64,000 bases of DNA, taken from positions 547,653-611,652 of the forward strand of contig NZ_CDDA01000015.1 of the NCBI RefSeq assembly GCF_000819745.1. Direction: 5' to 3'. The stretch comes from Aeromonas bestiarum. GTDB taxonomy: Bacteria > Pseudomonadota > Gammaproteobacteria > Enterobacterales > Aeromonadaceae. Under the pieces are notes generated by a model that made no database searches, was not told the origin of the DNA, and worked only from the letters and a program-made list of their open reading frames with translations. Below are positions 1-10,862 of the stretch, piece after piece. The stretch's first letter is position 1, and the number at the start of each line of letters is the position of its first letter. The translations under genes were made by a program, and so were the position numbers.

Positions 1-1
1 G

Positions 2-190
2 CTGATGATGGCGGGGACCAAGGCGGACTCGCGCTACATGACCGAAAGCGCCTTCAAGAAAGCCACCGGCACCGCCCATAAAGAGCTGTTCCTCATCGAG
101 GGGGCGACGCACATTGAAACCTACTGGGTGCCTCGCTACGTGGATCAGGCGATGAGCCGGATCGATGCCTTCTTCGACAAGAACATCTGA
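2..190 (+). CDS. alpha/beta hydrolase, C-terminal end (partial)
   Basis: The reading frame is open from the window edge, so this is the last ~62 residues of a longer gene. The stretch LFLIEGATHIETYW matches the last strand and catalytic-histidine loop (GATH) of alpha/beta hydrolases of the dienelactone hydrolase/YcjY type, followed by the usual final helix (VDQAMSRIDAFFDKNI). The nucleophile and acid lie outside the window, so substrate cannot be guessed. It converges on the SDR gene, with a perfect inverted repeat between them. Confidence 0.6.
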   Translation: MMMAGTKADSRYMTESAFKKATGTAHKELFLIEGATHIETYWVPRYVDQAMSRIDAFFDKNI

Positions 191-302
191 CGGTGTATCG
201 CTAGCCCGGATCAGGCACTGCACTGGTCAAGGAAACGGCACAGACTCTGGTAGGTTCGTTGCGCAAGCTGTATCAGCTAACCTGCTGGCCCTCAATGCAA
301 CA

Positions 303-332
303 AGAACAAGGTGCATCGATGCACCTTGTTCT
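303..332. repeat. 30-bp perfect inverted repeat, probable bidirectional terminator
   Basis: Two 15-bp arms (left arm AGAACAAGGTGCATC) meet with no spacer, between the convergent hydrolase and SDR genes. This position suits a two-way transcription terminator, but neither side has a convincing T-run, so a protein-binding palindrome is also possible. Confidence 0.5.
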
Positions 333-347
333 CTCACCCCAAGCAAG

Positions 348-1187
348 CTAGTGCGTCGTCTTCAGATACTGGAGTTCGCCGTACCAGTAGCTGGCGGTGG
401 TGCCGCCATCGATTAGGAAGTCGGTTCCCGTCATGAAGCGCCCTTTGTGACTCATCAAGAACTCCCCCAGCTCCCCAACCTCGTCAGGCGTGCCCGCCCG
501 GCCTGCGGGACACAGGCCCAACATGGTCCTGTACCCCTCGCCACGGGGTCCTTTCAGTTCATCGTTGGCCAGCGGCGTGATGATGATACCTGGGCTGATC
601 GAATTGATAGTGGCTCCACGCTTGCCCCAGGCCGTCGCCTCATACATGACCCGCAACACATTGCAGCGCTTGGAGTATTGGTAGGCTTTAAGGGTATCGC
701 CGATGCCTTGTATCAACGGGAGTGACAACAGCGCCTCCGTGGGTGTCATGGCAAGTTGTTCGCTCTCCTCGGGGGGAATGTTGCCGAGCCTGTGACCCGA
801 TTGGGACGAGATGACAACTCCTGATCCCCCTTCACCGATGATCTTGCCGAACTCTTCCAGCAAGACCGCAGTGCCATACAGGTCAACCTTGAGGATGGTT
901 TCAACGCTGGCTTGGGAAGGGGAGACACCGGCCGCATTGATCAGTTGCATGACGGAGCCATGGCTCTGGGCGTGTTGCACCAGCTCGATGATCGACGCCC
1001 GTGACGACAGGTCCACGACCAGCACGCTGGTGTCAAAACCGGCCTCTTCCAGGGTCTTGGCCGCTGCCTCTGCATTTTTCTGGCTGATGTCCGCCAGTAC
1101 CACATGCTTGCCTGCCCCTACCCGCCTTGCAATGGCTTGGCCAATGGACCCGGCCCCGACCAGCACAACCACTTCTTTTTTAGCCAT
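348..1187 (-). CDS. SDR family NAD(P)-dependent oxidoreductase
   Basis: A 279-residue classical short-chain dehydrogenase/reductase. It has the N-terminal dinucleotide-binding glycine motif (VGAGSIGQAIA, about residues 10-20), an NAAG motif (INAAGVSP), the catalytic YxxxK (AYQYSKR, about residue 170) and a C-terminal IDGGTTASYW cofactor-side segment. ATG is preceded by a purine-rich site. Substrate is unknown. The insert around residues 130-160 (GHRLGNIPPEESEQLAMTPTEALL) resembles SDRs annotated as 3-alpha-hydroxysteroid dehydrogenase-like. It is probably transcribed alone. Confidence 0.85.
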   Translation of the reverse strand: MAKKEVVVLVGAGSIGQAIARRVGAGKHVVLADISQKNAEAAAKTLEEAGFDTSVLVVDLSSRASIIELVQHAQSHGSVMQLINAAGVSPSQASVETILKVDLYGTAVLLEEFGKIIGEGGSGVVISSQSGHRLGNIPPEESEQLAMTPTEALLSLPLIQGIGDTLKAYQYSKRCNVLRVMYEATAWGKRGATINSISPGIIITPLANDELKGPRGEGYRTMLGLCPAGRAGTPDEVGELGEFLMSHKGRFMTGTDFLIDGGTTASYWYGELQYLKTTH

Positions 1188-1370
1188 GATATTGCCTCTC
1201 TCATTCCATCCCCCATCTGTGGGAGAAGATTGACTCTCATTTATACAAGGTTATCCGATGAACACAGTGGGCTATACACCAGCGAGGATATCTAACACCC
1301 CACGAGCCCCCTCCTTCACGACGCTCGCGATCGCCGCCAAAAGGTCCTTTTTGGGGATGACGGCCCCTTA

Positions 1371-2231
1371 TCAGGGCGCCATCACCAGGCGCACCCCTAT
1401 GCTGATCCCGCGATAGTCAGGGTCATAACTACGCCTGAACCCTGAACGCCAACTGGTCGCACTCTGGTGCCAACTGCCGCCACGCACAACCCGCTGCGTG
1501 CCGGTTGCAGGCCCTTGTGGATCCGCATTCGGGCTGTGGGCGTAGTAGTCCTCTGCATACCAATCCTCTACCCACTCCCACACATTGCCGTGTATGTCGT
1601 ACAAGCCCCAAGGGTTGGGTCTCTTGCTGCCTACTGGGTGAGTACCACCACTGATGAAATTCTCACCAAACCAGGCGTACCCCCCTAGCTGGCGCATATC
1701 GTCACCAAACGAATAAGCCGTCTTCGTGCCGGCACGCGCGGCATACTCCCATTCGGCTTCGGTAGGCAACCGGTAACGCTTGCGGCCCTCCATCACGTTC
1801 AAGCGATCAATGAAGGCCTGTACATCCAGCCAGGATGCTGTGACAGGATGATCGGGTTGGCGGATACGGTCCGCCATACCGGGCAAGTGATAGAAGGAAT
1901 TGGACCGACTCTTCTCATCGAAGGGACTGCTACCCATCACCGTTTCCCACTGGGCTTGGGTCACTTCAAAACGGCCAAGCCAGAAGGGTTTAGTCAGAGT
2001 CACCTCATGGGCGGGCATCTCGCTACGAATCGCCTCAGGATCGCCTGCAGATGCTCCCATGGTGAAGCTGCCTGCCGGAATATAGACAAATGTCATGCCC
2101 AGTTTGTTTTGGCTGACATCCCCAGCCTCTGCAGCACGGGTGCTGACAGACAAACAGGATGCAGCCAGGGCCAACACGGGCAGCAGACGGCCAGCCTGTG
2201 ACCTGAGTGACGGGGTGTGAAGGTTATCCAT
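1371..2231 (-). CDS. secreted formylglycine-generating-enzyme/SUMF1-domain protein
   Basis: A 286-residue protein with an N-terminal signal peptide (hydrophobic LLPVLALAASCLSV, likely cleavage after TRAA) followed by one FGE-sulfatase domain. Hallmarks are FVYIPAGSFTMGA near the start, PAHEVTLTKPFWLGRFEVTQAQW, YRLPTEAEWEYAARAG, DIHGNVWEWVEDWY, and VVRGGSWHQSA with SGFRRSYDP near the end. The start at 2231 was chosen over the upstream ATG at 2240 because a GGGAG site lies 9 nt before it. Many such domains do not generate formylglycine and act in periplasmic assembly or binding. No sulfatase gene is nearby, so the exact role is open. Confidence 0.8.
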   Translation of the reverse strand: MDNLHTPSLRSQAGRLLPVLALAASCLSVSTRAAEAGDVSQNKLGMTFVYIPAGSFTMGASAGDPEAIRSEMPAHEVTLTKPFWLGRFEVTQAQWETVMGSSPFDEKSRSNSFYHLPGMADRIRQPDHPVTASWLDVQAFIDRLNVMEGRKRYRLPTEAEWEYAARAGTKTAYSFGDDMRQLGGYAWFGENFISGGTHPVGSKRPNPWGLYDIHGNVWEWVEDWYAEDYYAHSPNADPQGPATGTQRVVRGGSWHQSATSWRSGFRRSYDPDYRGISIGVRLVMAP

Positions 2232-2307
2232 AGATGTCATCTCCCGGGACAGGCTCTGCCAATGCCGAGCCTGCTTATCCTGCTGTTGATGTAAATAGGT
2301 CGATAGT

Positions 2308-3588
2308 TCATCGCACCGGCTCGGGTTGCGACATCGGCTCGCAAGACGCCTCGGGCTCGGTGCGTCGCCACAGTGCAAAGACGAGGCAGCCCACTCCCCC
2401 GACAGCCACTATCCAGCCCATGGTCCAGGGGGTGCCATCGGTGCACCAGCCGAGCAGGGCCGCGCTGAACACCCCGCTGCCGTAGTGCATGGCACCGACC
2501 AGGGAAGAGGCCGCGCCCGCCTGCTTCGGGAAGAGCGCCAGGGCGCTGGCCACCGAGTTGGCGACGATGAAGCCACTGACCGACATGTAGCAGAAGATGG
2601 GCACGGCCAACCCGGCGACCCCACCCAATCCCCACCAGGCATCGAGGGCCAGCCAGAGAGCGGAGGCGGCGGCAGCCCAGGCACCGTAGCGAAACAGACG
2701 CTCGGGCCCCCATTTCGCCACCAGGCGAGTGTTGACGAAATTCAGCACCATCAACCCCAGGATATTGGCGCCAAAGAGCAGGCCATAGGCCTGCGCCGAC
2801 ACCTGGTAGTAATCGACGTAGGCAAACGGGGTTCCGGCGATAAAGGCATAGCAACCGCCGTAGTAAAAGCCGCCGGCGAGGGCATAGCGCAGCAAGCGTC
2901 CGTCCATCGCCAGGGCGACATAGTCTTTCATTGTCACGGCCAGAGACGCCTGGCTGCGGCTCGCCGGTGCCAGGGTTTCGGGCAGGTAGCGCATGGCGAT
3001 CAGGGCCACGACCCCCATGATGGCCAGCACCCAGAAGATCCCTCGCCAGGACCAGTACAGCAGCAGTTGTCCCCCGAGCAACGGCCCGAGCAGAGGCGCG
3101 ACCGCCATCATCAGGATCAGGGTCGACAGCATCTGGGCCGCCCGCTCCCTGGCATAGAGATCACGGACCATGGCCCTGGCCAGCACGGGGCCGGCGCAGG
3201 CCCCCAGGGCCTGAATGATGCGCCACACCAGCATCTGAGGGGCTGTCTCGGCCAGGGCACAGCCCACCGAGCCCAGGATGAAGAGTCCGATACCGAGCAT
3301 GATGGGCAGGCGCCGGCCATAGCGATCGCTCGCCGGCCCCCAGAACAGCTGTCCCAGGCTGAAACCGATCAGAAAGGTCGAGATGGTCAGCTCGATCTGG
3401 GTCATGTCTGTGTTCAAGTCATGGACCAGCTGCGGCAGCGCCGGCAGGTACATGTCGGTGGAAATGGAGGCAAACGACATCAAGGCGCTCAGGATGATCA
3501 GGATCCTGAGCTCCTGGGCATGAGCGCGTTCGGGCAGGCTACCCGGGTGTGCCGGTCCGGCCGCGGGCTGACTGTTATTCCCCCGCAT
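2308..3588 (-). CDS. Bcr/CflA family multidrug efflux MFS transporter
   Basis: About 426 residues with 12 predicted hydrophobic segments. The MFS signature lies in loop 2-3 (LFWGPASDRYGRRLPIMLG) and the Bcr/CflA-type opening is ILSALMSFASISTDMYLPALPQL. It is expected to be an inner-membrane H+/drug antiporter exporting small drugs. ATG at 3588 is preceded by GGGA; a TTG six bases upstream is an alternative. It begins just past the stop of the cupin gene, so the two are probably translationally coupled in one minus-strand operon with the MBL hydrolase. Confidence 0.85.
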   Translation of the reverse strand: MRGNNSQPAAGPAHPGSLPERAHAQELRILIILSALMSFASISTDMYLPALPQLVHDLNTDMTQIELTISTFLIGFSLGQLFWGPASDRYGRRLPIMLGIGLFILGSVGCALAETAPQMLVWRIIQALGACAGPVLARAMVRDLYARERAAQMLSTLILMMAVAPLLGPLLGGQLLLYWSWRGIFWVLAIMGVVALIAMRYLPETLAPASRSQASLAVTMKDYVALAMDGRLLRYALAGGFYYGGCYAFIAGTPFAYVDYYQVSAQAYGLLFGANILGLMVLNFVNTRLVAKWGPERLFRYGAWAAAASALWLALDAWWGLGGVAGLAVPIFCYMSVSGFIVANSVASALALFPKQAGAASSLVGAMHYGSGVFSAALLGWCTDGTPWTMGWIVAVGGVGCLVFALWRRTEPEASCEPMSQPEPVR

Positions 3589-3590
3589 GC

Positions 3591-4079
3591 TCAATCCCGC
3601 CCCCCGGCGACGGCGGCGCGATAATCACCCTCGCTCACCTGCTCAAGCCAGGTCACCACCTTGCCATCCTGCTGTTCTGCCAGCGCCAGGTGGGTCATGG
3701 GGGTATCTGGCGCCGCACCGTGCCAATGCTTCACCCCGGCCGGGATCCACACCAGGTCCCCTGGCCGGATTTCCCGGACAGGCGCTCCCGCCATCTGCAC
3801 CCGCCCCACCCCACTGACCACGTAGAGGGTCTGGCCCAGGGGATGGGTATGCCAGGCGGTGCGCGCCCCCGGCGTGAAGCTGACCAGACCACCGGAGATG
3901 GCGGCGGGCGCCGTGCCCTGATAGCGCTGATCCACATAGACATCCCCGACGAAGAACTCGCTGGCACCCTGGGTTACAGGCACCTGCCCCGGGGAAAATA
4001 CCTGTATCGTCTGCTCCTTTGCCTCGGCCTGGCCGAGCGCCATGGCGGCGGCGAGCGTGGTGGCGGATATTGGGTTCAT
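3591..4079 (-). CDS. small cupin-domain protein with signal peptide
   Basis: A 162-residue protein. A short N-terminal signal-like segment (TTLAAAMALGQAEA) is followed by a single cupin barrel. The metal-binding motifs are visible: HTHPLGQTLYVV with glutamine in place of the usual glutamate, and IRPGDLVWIPAGVKHWHG. This pattern matches the family annotated as (R)-mandelonitrile lyase or carboxymuconolactone-type cupins. The reaction cannot be assigned. It lies between the MBL hydrolase and the Bcr/CflA exporter. Confidence 0.75.
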   Translation of the reverse strand: MNPISATTLAAAMALGQAEAKEQTIQVFSPGQVPVTQGASEFFVGDVYVDQRYQGTAPAAISGGLVSFTPGARTAWHTHPLGQTLYVVSGVGRVQMAGAPVREIRPGDLVWIPAGVKHWHGAAPDTPMTHLALAEQQDGKVVTWLEQVSEGDYRAAVAGGRD

Positions 4080-4107
4080 TGTCGACTCCTGCGTTTTAAA
4101 AAATGTG

Positions 4108-5211
4108 TCACTGGCGCCACCAGGCGCTGCCCTCGTGGGGGGCCAGCACGTTCAGGGGCTCGCCCATCATCGGGGTGGTCAATGGGATCTGCTGCTCGGC
4201 TGCCAGACGGACTATCTGCTCGAGGGGGTCATCCCACTGGTGCATGGCCAGATCGAAGGTGCCGTTGTGCACTGGATAGAGCCACTGCCCGCGCAGATCG
4301 TGAAACGCCTGCGCCGTCTGCGCCGGCAACATGTGCACGTACTCCCAGCGCTTGTCGTAGGCCCCGGTCTCGAGGAAGGCCACATCGAACGGGCCGAAAC
4401 GCCTGCCAATCTCCTTGAAGCCGTCGAAGTAGCCGCTGTCACCGCTGAAGAAGAGAGTGGCCCCCTCCCCGCGAATGACCCAGGAGGCCCACAGGGTCTG
4501 GTTGCCATCCCCAAGGCCACGGCCGGAGAAGTGCTGGGCCGGGGTGGCGATGAATTCGATGCCGCCGACCCGGATCTTCTGCCACCAATCCAGCTCCCTG
4601 ACCTTGTGCCGGGGGACTCCCCAGGCAACCAGGCGCGCCCCTACCCCGAGCGGCGTGATGAAGTGGTTGACCTTCTCTTGCAGCGCCAGGATGGCGTCAT
4701 GATCGAGGTGGTCGTAGTGATCGTGAGAGAGGATCACCGCCTCTATGGGGGGCAGCGCATCCAGGGTGATGGGCGGTGCGTGCCAGCGTTTGGGACCGAA
4801 CCACTGCACCGGCGAGGCGCGCTCGCTGAACACCGGATCCGTCAGCCAGAACTTGCCCTGCAATTTGAACAGCAGACTGGAGTGGCCGAGGCGCCACACG
4901 TTGTTGTCCGGGGCGGCCATCAGCCCCTCCCGGGTCATGGCCTGCACCGGGATGGCGCGATCCGGCACTGTGCCCTCAGGCTTGGCGAACAGAAAATCCC
5001 ACCAGAGCCGGACCCCGTCCCAGGTGCTGCGCTGCGGCAGTGCCACGACATTGCTGAACCGACCCCCCTGATACTGGGAGGAGTCAGGGTGCGCGGGCAG
5101 GCCCGGTTTCAATACATAGGAGATAATGCCTGCCATCACGGCTCCTGTTAGCAACCAGAGAGAGCGCCGGCCCCTTGGAACGGCGCGAGAGAGTACAGAG
5201 GGGGTCTGCAT
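4108..5211 (-). CDS. MBL-fold metallohydrolase (UlaG/NAPE-PLD-like), membrane anchored
   Basis: A 367-residue protein with an N-terminal hydrophobic anchor (LWLLTGAVMAGIISYVL). It is followed by a metallo-beta-lactamase fold with the HxHxDH zinc motif (ILSHDHYDHLDHD, about residue 155) and later ligands in FSGDSGYFDG and YPVHNGTFDLA. The GHSSLLFKLQGKFWLTDPVFSERASP segment is typical of the RomA/NAPE-hydrolysing phospholipase D-like group. Function is likely hydrolysis of a phosphodiester or lactone at the inner membrane. It is first in a minus-strand set with the cupin and exporter. Confidence 0.8.
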   Translation of the reverse strand: MQTPSVLSRAVPRGRRSLWLLTGAVMAGIISYVLKPGLPAHPDSSQYQGGRFSNVVALPQRSTWDGVRLWWDFLFAKPEGTVPDRAIPVQAMTREGLMAAPDNNVWRLGHSSLLFKLQGKFWLTDPVFSERASPVQWFGPKRWHAPPITLDALPPIEAVILSHDHYDHLDHDAILALQEKVNHFITPLGVGARLVAWGVPRHKVRELDWWQKIRVGGIEFIATPAQHFSGRGLGDGNQTLWASWVIRGEGATLFFSGDSGYFDGFKEIGRRFGPFDVAFLETGAYDKRWEYVHMLPAQTAQAFHDLRGQWLYPVHNGTFDLAMHQWDDPLEQIVRLAAEQQIPLTTPMMGEPLNVLAPHEGSAWWRQ

Positions 5212-5239
5212 TCATGAGACTCCTGTTGAGGATCCTGCC

Positions 5240-7500
<2,261 letters not shown>

Positions 7501-7637
7501 CTTGCTCGTCTCGCTGTCCGGGGACATGCCGGGTGGCATCTCGATGGACTGAACTATAAATGGGCAACAAACATCGAACTAGACGGCAAATGGATGAATC
7601 AGTTACAACTAAATGATGTAAATCGACGAGAAAGAGC

Positions 7638-8600
7638 ATGATCAGCGAATTGAGATCCATCACCACCTTCGTGCGCACGGTGGAACTCGGCAGCCTCAGC
7701 AAGGCCGCCGAGGCCCAGCAGATCTCCCCTCAGGCCGCCAGCAAGGCACTGAGGCAGCTGGAGACCTATCTCGGGGTGAGGCTGTTCCATCGCACCACCC
7801 GCAGCATGTCGCTGACCGAAGAGGGCCAGCGCTTCCTGGAGGCGGCCCAACCCGCCCTGCTCGGCCTGCAACAGGCGCTGTCGGCCGCGAGGCAGACCCG
7901 GGAGGCATTCGCCGGCCCGCTGCGGATCGTGGGGCCCCGCTCGGTCGCGCAGATGATCATAGGCCCAGTGCTGGACGAGTACTGCCGGCTCTACCCCGAG
8001 GTTCAGCCCGATGTACAGCTCGATGACCGCATCGGCAACTGGGTGGAGGAGCGGGTCGATGTGGGTTTGCGGATCGGCCTCTCGCCACAGGATGGGCTGA
8101 TCGCCCGCCGCCTGTTTCCCTTGCAGCTCATCATCTGCGCCTCCCCCACCTATCTGCGCAAACATGGGGTGCCGCAAACGCTGCACGATCTGGGCGTGCA
8201 CCGCTGCAGCGTGTTTCGTCATGCCGGCACCGGCCACCTTATTCCCTGGCATGTAAAGCTTGGGGAGAGCGTGCAGGACCATCTCGTTCGTCCGGCGATC
8301 TCCACCAATGACGAGACGGTGGAGCTGGGCGCCGTGCTGGCGGGAGAAGTGATAGGCCAGATCGCCGGGCCGACGGCGGCGGCGCACATCCGGGCCGGCC
8401 GCCTGGTTCCCCTGCTGCTCGACCACATGACAGACATGTACAGCCTGTTTCTCTACTACGGCAGCCGTGCGGCCCAGCCCGCCCGGGTACGCCGCTTCAT
8501 CGATCTGGCGGTCGAGCGCCTCACCGACAGCCCGGAGTTCGTGCTCGGCGCCGAGGAGCTGCACCTTGCTCATATCAACGGAAAATCTTCGCTAGGTTGA
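7638..8600 (+). CDS. LysR-family transcriptional regulator
   Basis: A 320-residue LysR regulator. The N-terminal winged HTH is clear (ITTFVRTVELGSLSKAAEAQ, then SQAASKALRQLE and LGVRLFHRTTRSMSLTEEG), followed by the effector-binding domain. It is divergent from the YqhD-like gene with about 137 bp between starts, so it probably controls the dehydrogenase/aldo-keto reductase pair from that shared region. The effector is unknown. It is the last recognisable core gene before the accessory island. Confidence 0.88.
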   Translation: MISELRSITTFVRTVELGSLSKAAEAQQISPQAASKALRQLETYLGVRLFHRTTRSMSLTEEGQRFLEAAQPALLGLQQALSAARQTREAFAGPLRIVGPRSVAQMIIGPVLDEYCRLYPEVQPDVQLDDRIGNWVEERVDVGLRIGLSPQDGLIARRLFPLQLIICASPTYLRKHGVPQTLHDLGVHRCSVFRHAGTGHLIPWHVKLGESVQDHLVRPAISTNDETVELGAVLAGEVIGQIAGPTAAAHIRAGRLVPLLLDHMTDMYSLFLYYGSRAAQPARVRRFIDLAVERLTDSPEFVLGAEELHLAHINGKSSLG

Positions 8601-8760
8601 TATTTCGTTTAGGATAGCGGCAATGTTGCCATCTACGCTCAATGTGGCACATTACCTGATGAGGAAGCAGCTTAAACAACCTGAACAGGAAGTGTGCCTA
8701 GAATAGGGTGGTAATCCACTGTCTATATAATATGAATTTTGTGATACACACGAGGCAGCT

Positions 8761-9213
8761 ATGAATGTTGGAACCTCTTACAACCCCCCCAAGAATCTAG
8801 TTGGAAAGCCAGATGGCCTTCTGGACACATTGTCATTGCCTAAGCAGCCTGTTGACGCGCACAAAGAGACTCTAGCTGGGCTCTCATGTGAGATCGTGAA
8901 AAAACTGTCCATCATGATGCAAATCGATGAAATCACGATTTGCCAATTAGCTAACGTCACCTTTACCAAGGGAAAAATACAGAGCAAGAACGTTTTATCA
9001 TCAGAGCAAAGCATAAGACTATACGTATTCATAAGAACATTGGACGCGGCTTTGCAGCTTTTTGATGGAGATGTTTCAACTGCAATTCAGTGGCTTAAGT
9101 CGCCTTCCAGAGCCTTGGGTGATGAGAGTCCCATACTAATGTTGAGCACCCCTCCTGGAGTTGAGGCTGTTATGGACCTTATCGGTCAAATTAAGCATGG
9201 TATTATTCCATAA
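8761..9213 (+). CDS. ParS/MbcA/Xre-type antitoxin with DUF2384 domain (orphan)
   Basis: A 150-residue protein whose C-terminal half matches the toxin-binding DUF2384 domain: SIRLYVFIRTLDAALQLFDG, then AIQWLKSPSRALGDESPI and a terminal GVEAVMDLIGQIKHGI. The upstream part corresponds to the degenerate HTH. Such antitoxins pair with RES-domain NAD-degrading toxins (ParT/MbcT/Xre-RES). No RES gene follows; the next 195 bp are empty. A TATAAT box at 8726-8731 and a GAGG site precede ATG. It opens the AT-rich island. Confidence 0.7.
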   Translation: MNVGTSYNPPKNLVGKPDGLLDTLSLPKQPVDAHKETLAGLSCEIVKKLSIMMQIDEITICQLANVTFTKGKIQSKNVLSSEQSIRLYVFIRTLDAALQLFDGDVSTAIQWLKSPSRALGDESPILMLSTPPGVEAVMDLIGQIKHGIIP

Positions 9214-9408
9214 ACAAATTAAACGGTTCACCGCATACTTTAATATTGAAATATTATTGTTGCATGTAGAACATCCAAGTATATACTATATCATCTGAAC
9301 GAACTACTAATTAGCCGAACGCAGTGCAAAATTCAGGATATAATTAATGTTTAACTCGAAGGCGGTAAGTGGACTGTTAATTAGCTCTAAACATAAGACT
9401 ATATACTC

Positions 9409-9759
9409 ATGAAAATACCCAGAAACACTAATGGCAAAGTAGCTTCTCTCGAAGAGATAAGTGTGCTGTCATTTGAGTATGATGACCTAGTACTTCGTTT
9501 CAAACGGGCTAAATCAGAAGAGACCCTTGAGGTTATGTATAAAGGGGCCTTAAACAAGGTGGAGAAACTACTAACAGGTAAAGCCTTAGTAACGGCACAG
9601 ATCGCTATAGAACGGGCACTTGATCGTTGCCAGCAAGACTTTGACAATACACATCTTGGTCTCACGCGTAAAATAAACCATACACTAAAAACCCAAGATA
9701 GAGTAAAACAATACGATCCTGAAGAAGAAATGCGTCGTCTTCTTTCTGGCATTGGTTAA
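9409..9759 (+). CDS. unknown 116-residue protein, duplicated in the island
   Basis: Family not recognised. The protein is charged and mostly helical with no membrane segment or signal, and it ends EEEMRRLLSGIG. A second, start-less copy at 17269-17574 shares most residues (for example CQQDFDN, HLGLTRKINHTLKTQ and LLSGIG). That conservation at protein level shows both derive from a real coding gene. The two copies lie on either side of the QatD remnant, an IS and the NACHT gene. Base composition is AT-rich like the NACHT gene. Confidence 0.55.
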   Translation: MKIPRNTNGKVASLEEISVLSFEYDDLVLRFKRAKSEETLEVMYKGALNKVEKLLTGKALVTAQIAIERALDRCQQDFDNTHLGLTRKINHTLKTQDRVKQYDPEEEMRRLLSGIG

Positions 9760-9846
9760 TCCGTGCTATTGATCATTTAATTAATATTTGACGGCATCAG
9801 TAAGATCCCTCCCCTACTGTCTTTGTAATATCTGTTAGATAATTAC

Positions 9847-10137
9847 CTAGTTTTCGCTAACTCGCCCAAAGGTGTCAGGATCTGCAGGTTGATAGTTCTC
9901 TGAGAACATGTTTTGCAAACGATGATCTTGCCTTAAATTTGCCAACGTCTGAAAAAAACAGTCTTCACACAAATACACCTGGTAGCGTTCACCATGGTGG
10001 TGCACAGAACTGTAACCCCAGTTGGCTTCCAACGTGCCGTATTCCTGCGTGCCACACGAAGTTGTCGTACTGCGACCACAAACACCACAGAGAATATCGG
10101 CGACCTGTTTGGTCGCGTCAATGACTTCCACTTTCAT
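9847..10137 (-). CDS. small zinc-ribbon-like protein
   Basis: A 96-residue protein with two CxxC pairs (CGVCGRST near residue 17 and CEDCFF near residue 57), the pattern of a zinc ribbon. The middle part (GTLEANWGYSSVHHHGERYQVYLCEDCFFQTLANLR) resembles a widespread small family of unknown function seen in proteobacterial accessory DNA. No catalytic motif is visible. It stands alone on the minus strand between the duplicated small gene and the TatD remnant. Confidence 0.6.
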   Translation of the reverse strand: MKVEVIDATKQVADILCGVCGRSTTTSCGTQEYGTLEANWGYSSVHHHGERYQVYLCEDCFFQTLANLRQDHRLQNMFSENYQPADPDTFGRVSEN

Positions 10138-10543
10138 AGTAATATTCCTTTTTTAACCCTACAGCACCGAGAATCGATGGCCGCCATTGGGATTTGGAGG
10201 CCTTCTGAATCACCTCCCCCTACCTGTAGGTTATTTTATCACGACAGAACTTTGCAATCGTCTAAAGGTGTTGCAGATCGAATCTCATGGGTGAAACGTT
10301 CTGGTAGTACTCGCCAAAAGGCAACGCTATAGAGACCCCATAAGATGTGAGCACCTAGCGTAGCTCGCGAGTAGGACGTTTTCCGCTCATGCAGTGATAT
10401 GGAGACAGGGGTCGACAAGGCCTCATAGGATATTCGTCAACTGGTAACGACGGGACATGGCATAGCATCTTAAGCTGTTGAGAAGAAGTGAGATTATATC
10501 TTCATCACTTTAAGAACACAGCCGAGTAAAAATCATCAAGAGG
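10138..10543. other. gene-free stretch, no clear function
   Basis: About 400 bp between the zinc-ribbon gene start and the QatD-like remnant. Only short incoherent reading frames are present. Near its right end (10506-10523) is an 18-bp sequence that recurs with one mismatch at 26356-26373. It probably holds the zinc-ribbon promoter and decayed island DNA. Confidence 0.5.
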
Positions 10544-10842
10544 TCACATGATCAGACTCAATAGCTGTCTCGAATTGAATTCGAGGCTGTGCTTGACTTC
10601 ACCCGCTGGCAAGCCCCAAGCTTGAGCCAGCAAATCGACTGTTTGATCTGAAGCACAGCAGTCCCGAAGCCTGAGTGAGCGCTAAGGATCGACAACACGT
10701 CCCTAACGGCTTGCCGCGAGTGAATGCTCAATATTCTTCCACCCACGCTCGCGCATTGCGATACAACGGCTGCGATTACTTTGCACTGAGTTTCATCGCT
10801 GGACTGGAAACGTCTGGAACCATCCAGCCCCACACTGCGGCT
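10544..10842 (-). pseudogene. TatD-family hydrolase remnant, QatD-like
   Basis: Read leftward from the IS edge, one frame gives VGLDGSRRF and GGRILSIHSRQAVRDVLSIL, then HSGFGTAVL. These match the middle of TatD-type metal-dependent DNases of the QatD kind (conserved GLDG and SIHSR motifs). The frame then breaks, and a different frame supplies a TatD-like C-terminus (LAQAWGLPAGEVKHSLEF) ending at TGA 10546-10544. The N-terminal half is absent at the IS boundary. This is therefore a truncated, internally deleted copy. The other Qat genes (ATPase, QatB, QueC-like QatC) are not in the window. Confidence 0.55.
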
Positions 10843-10862
10843 ATTGAATCGCCCCTGGTTTT

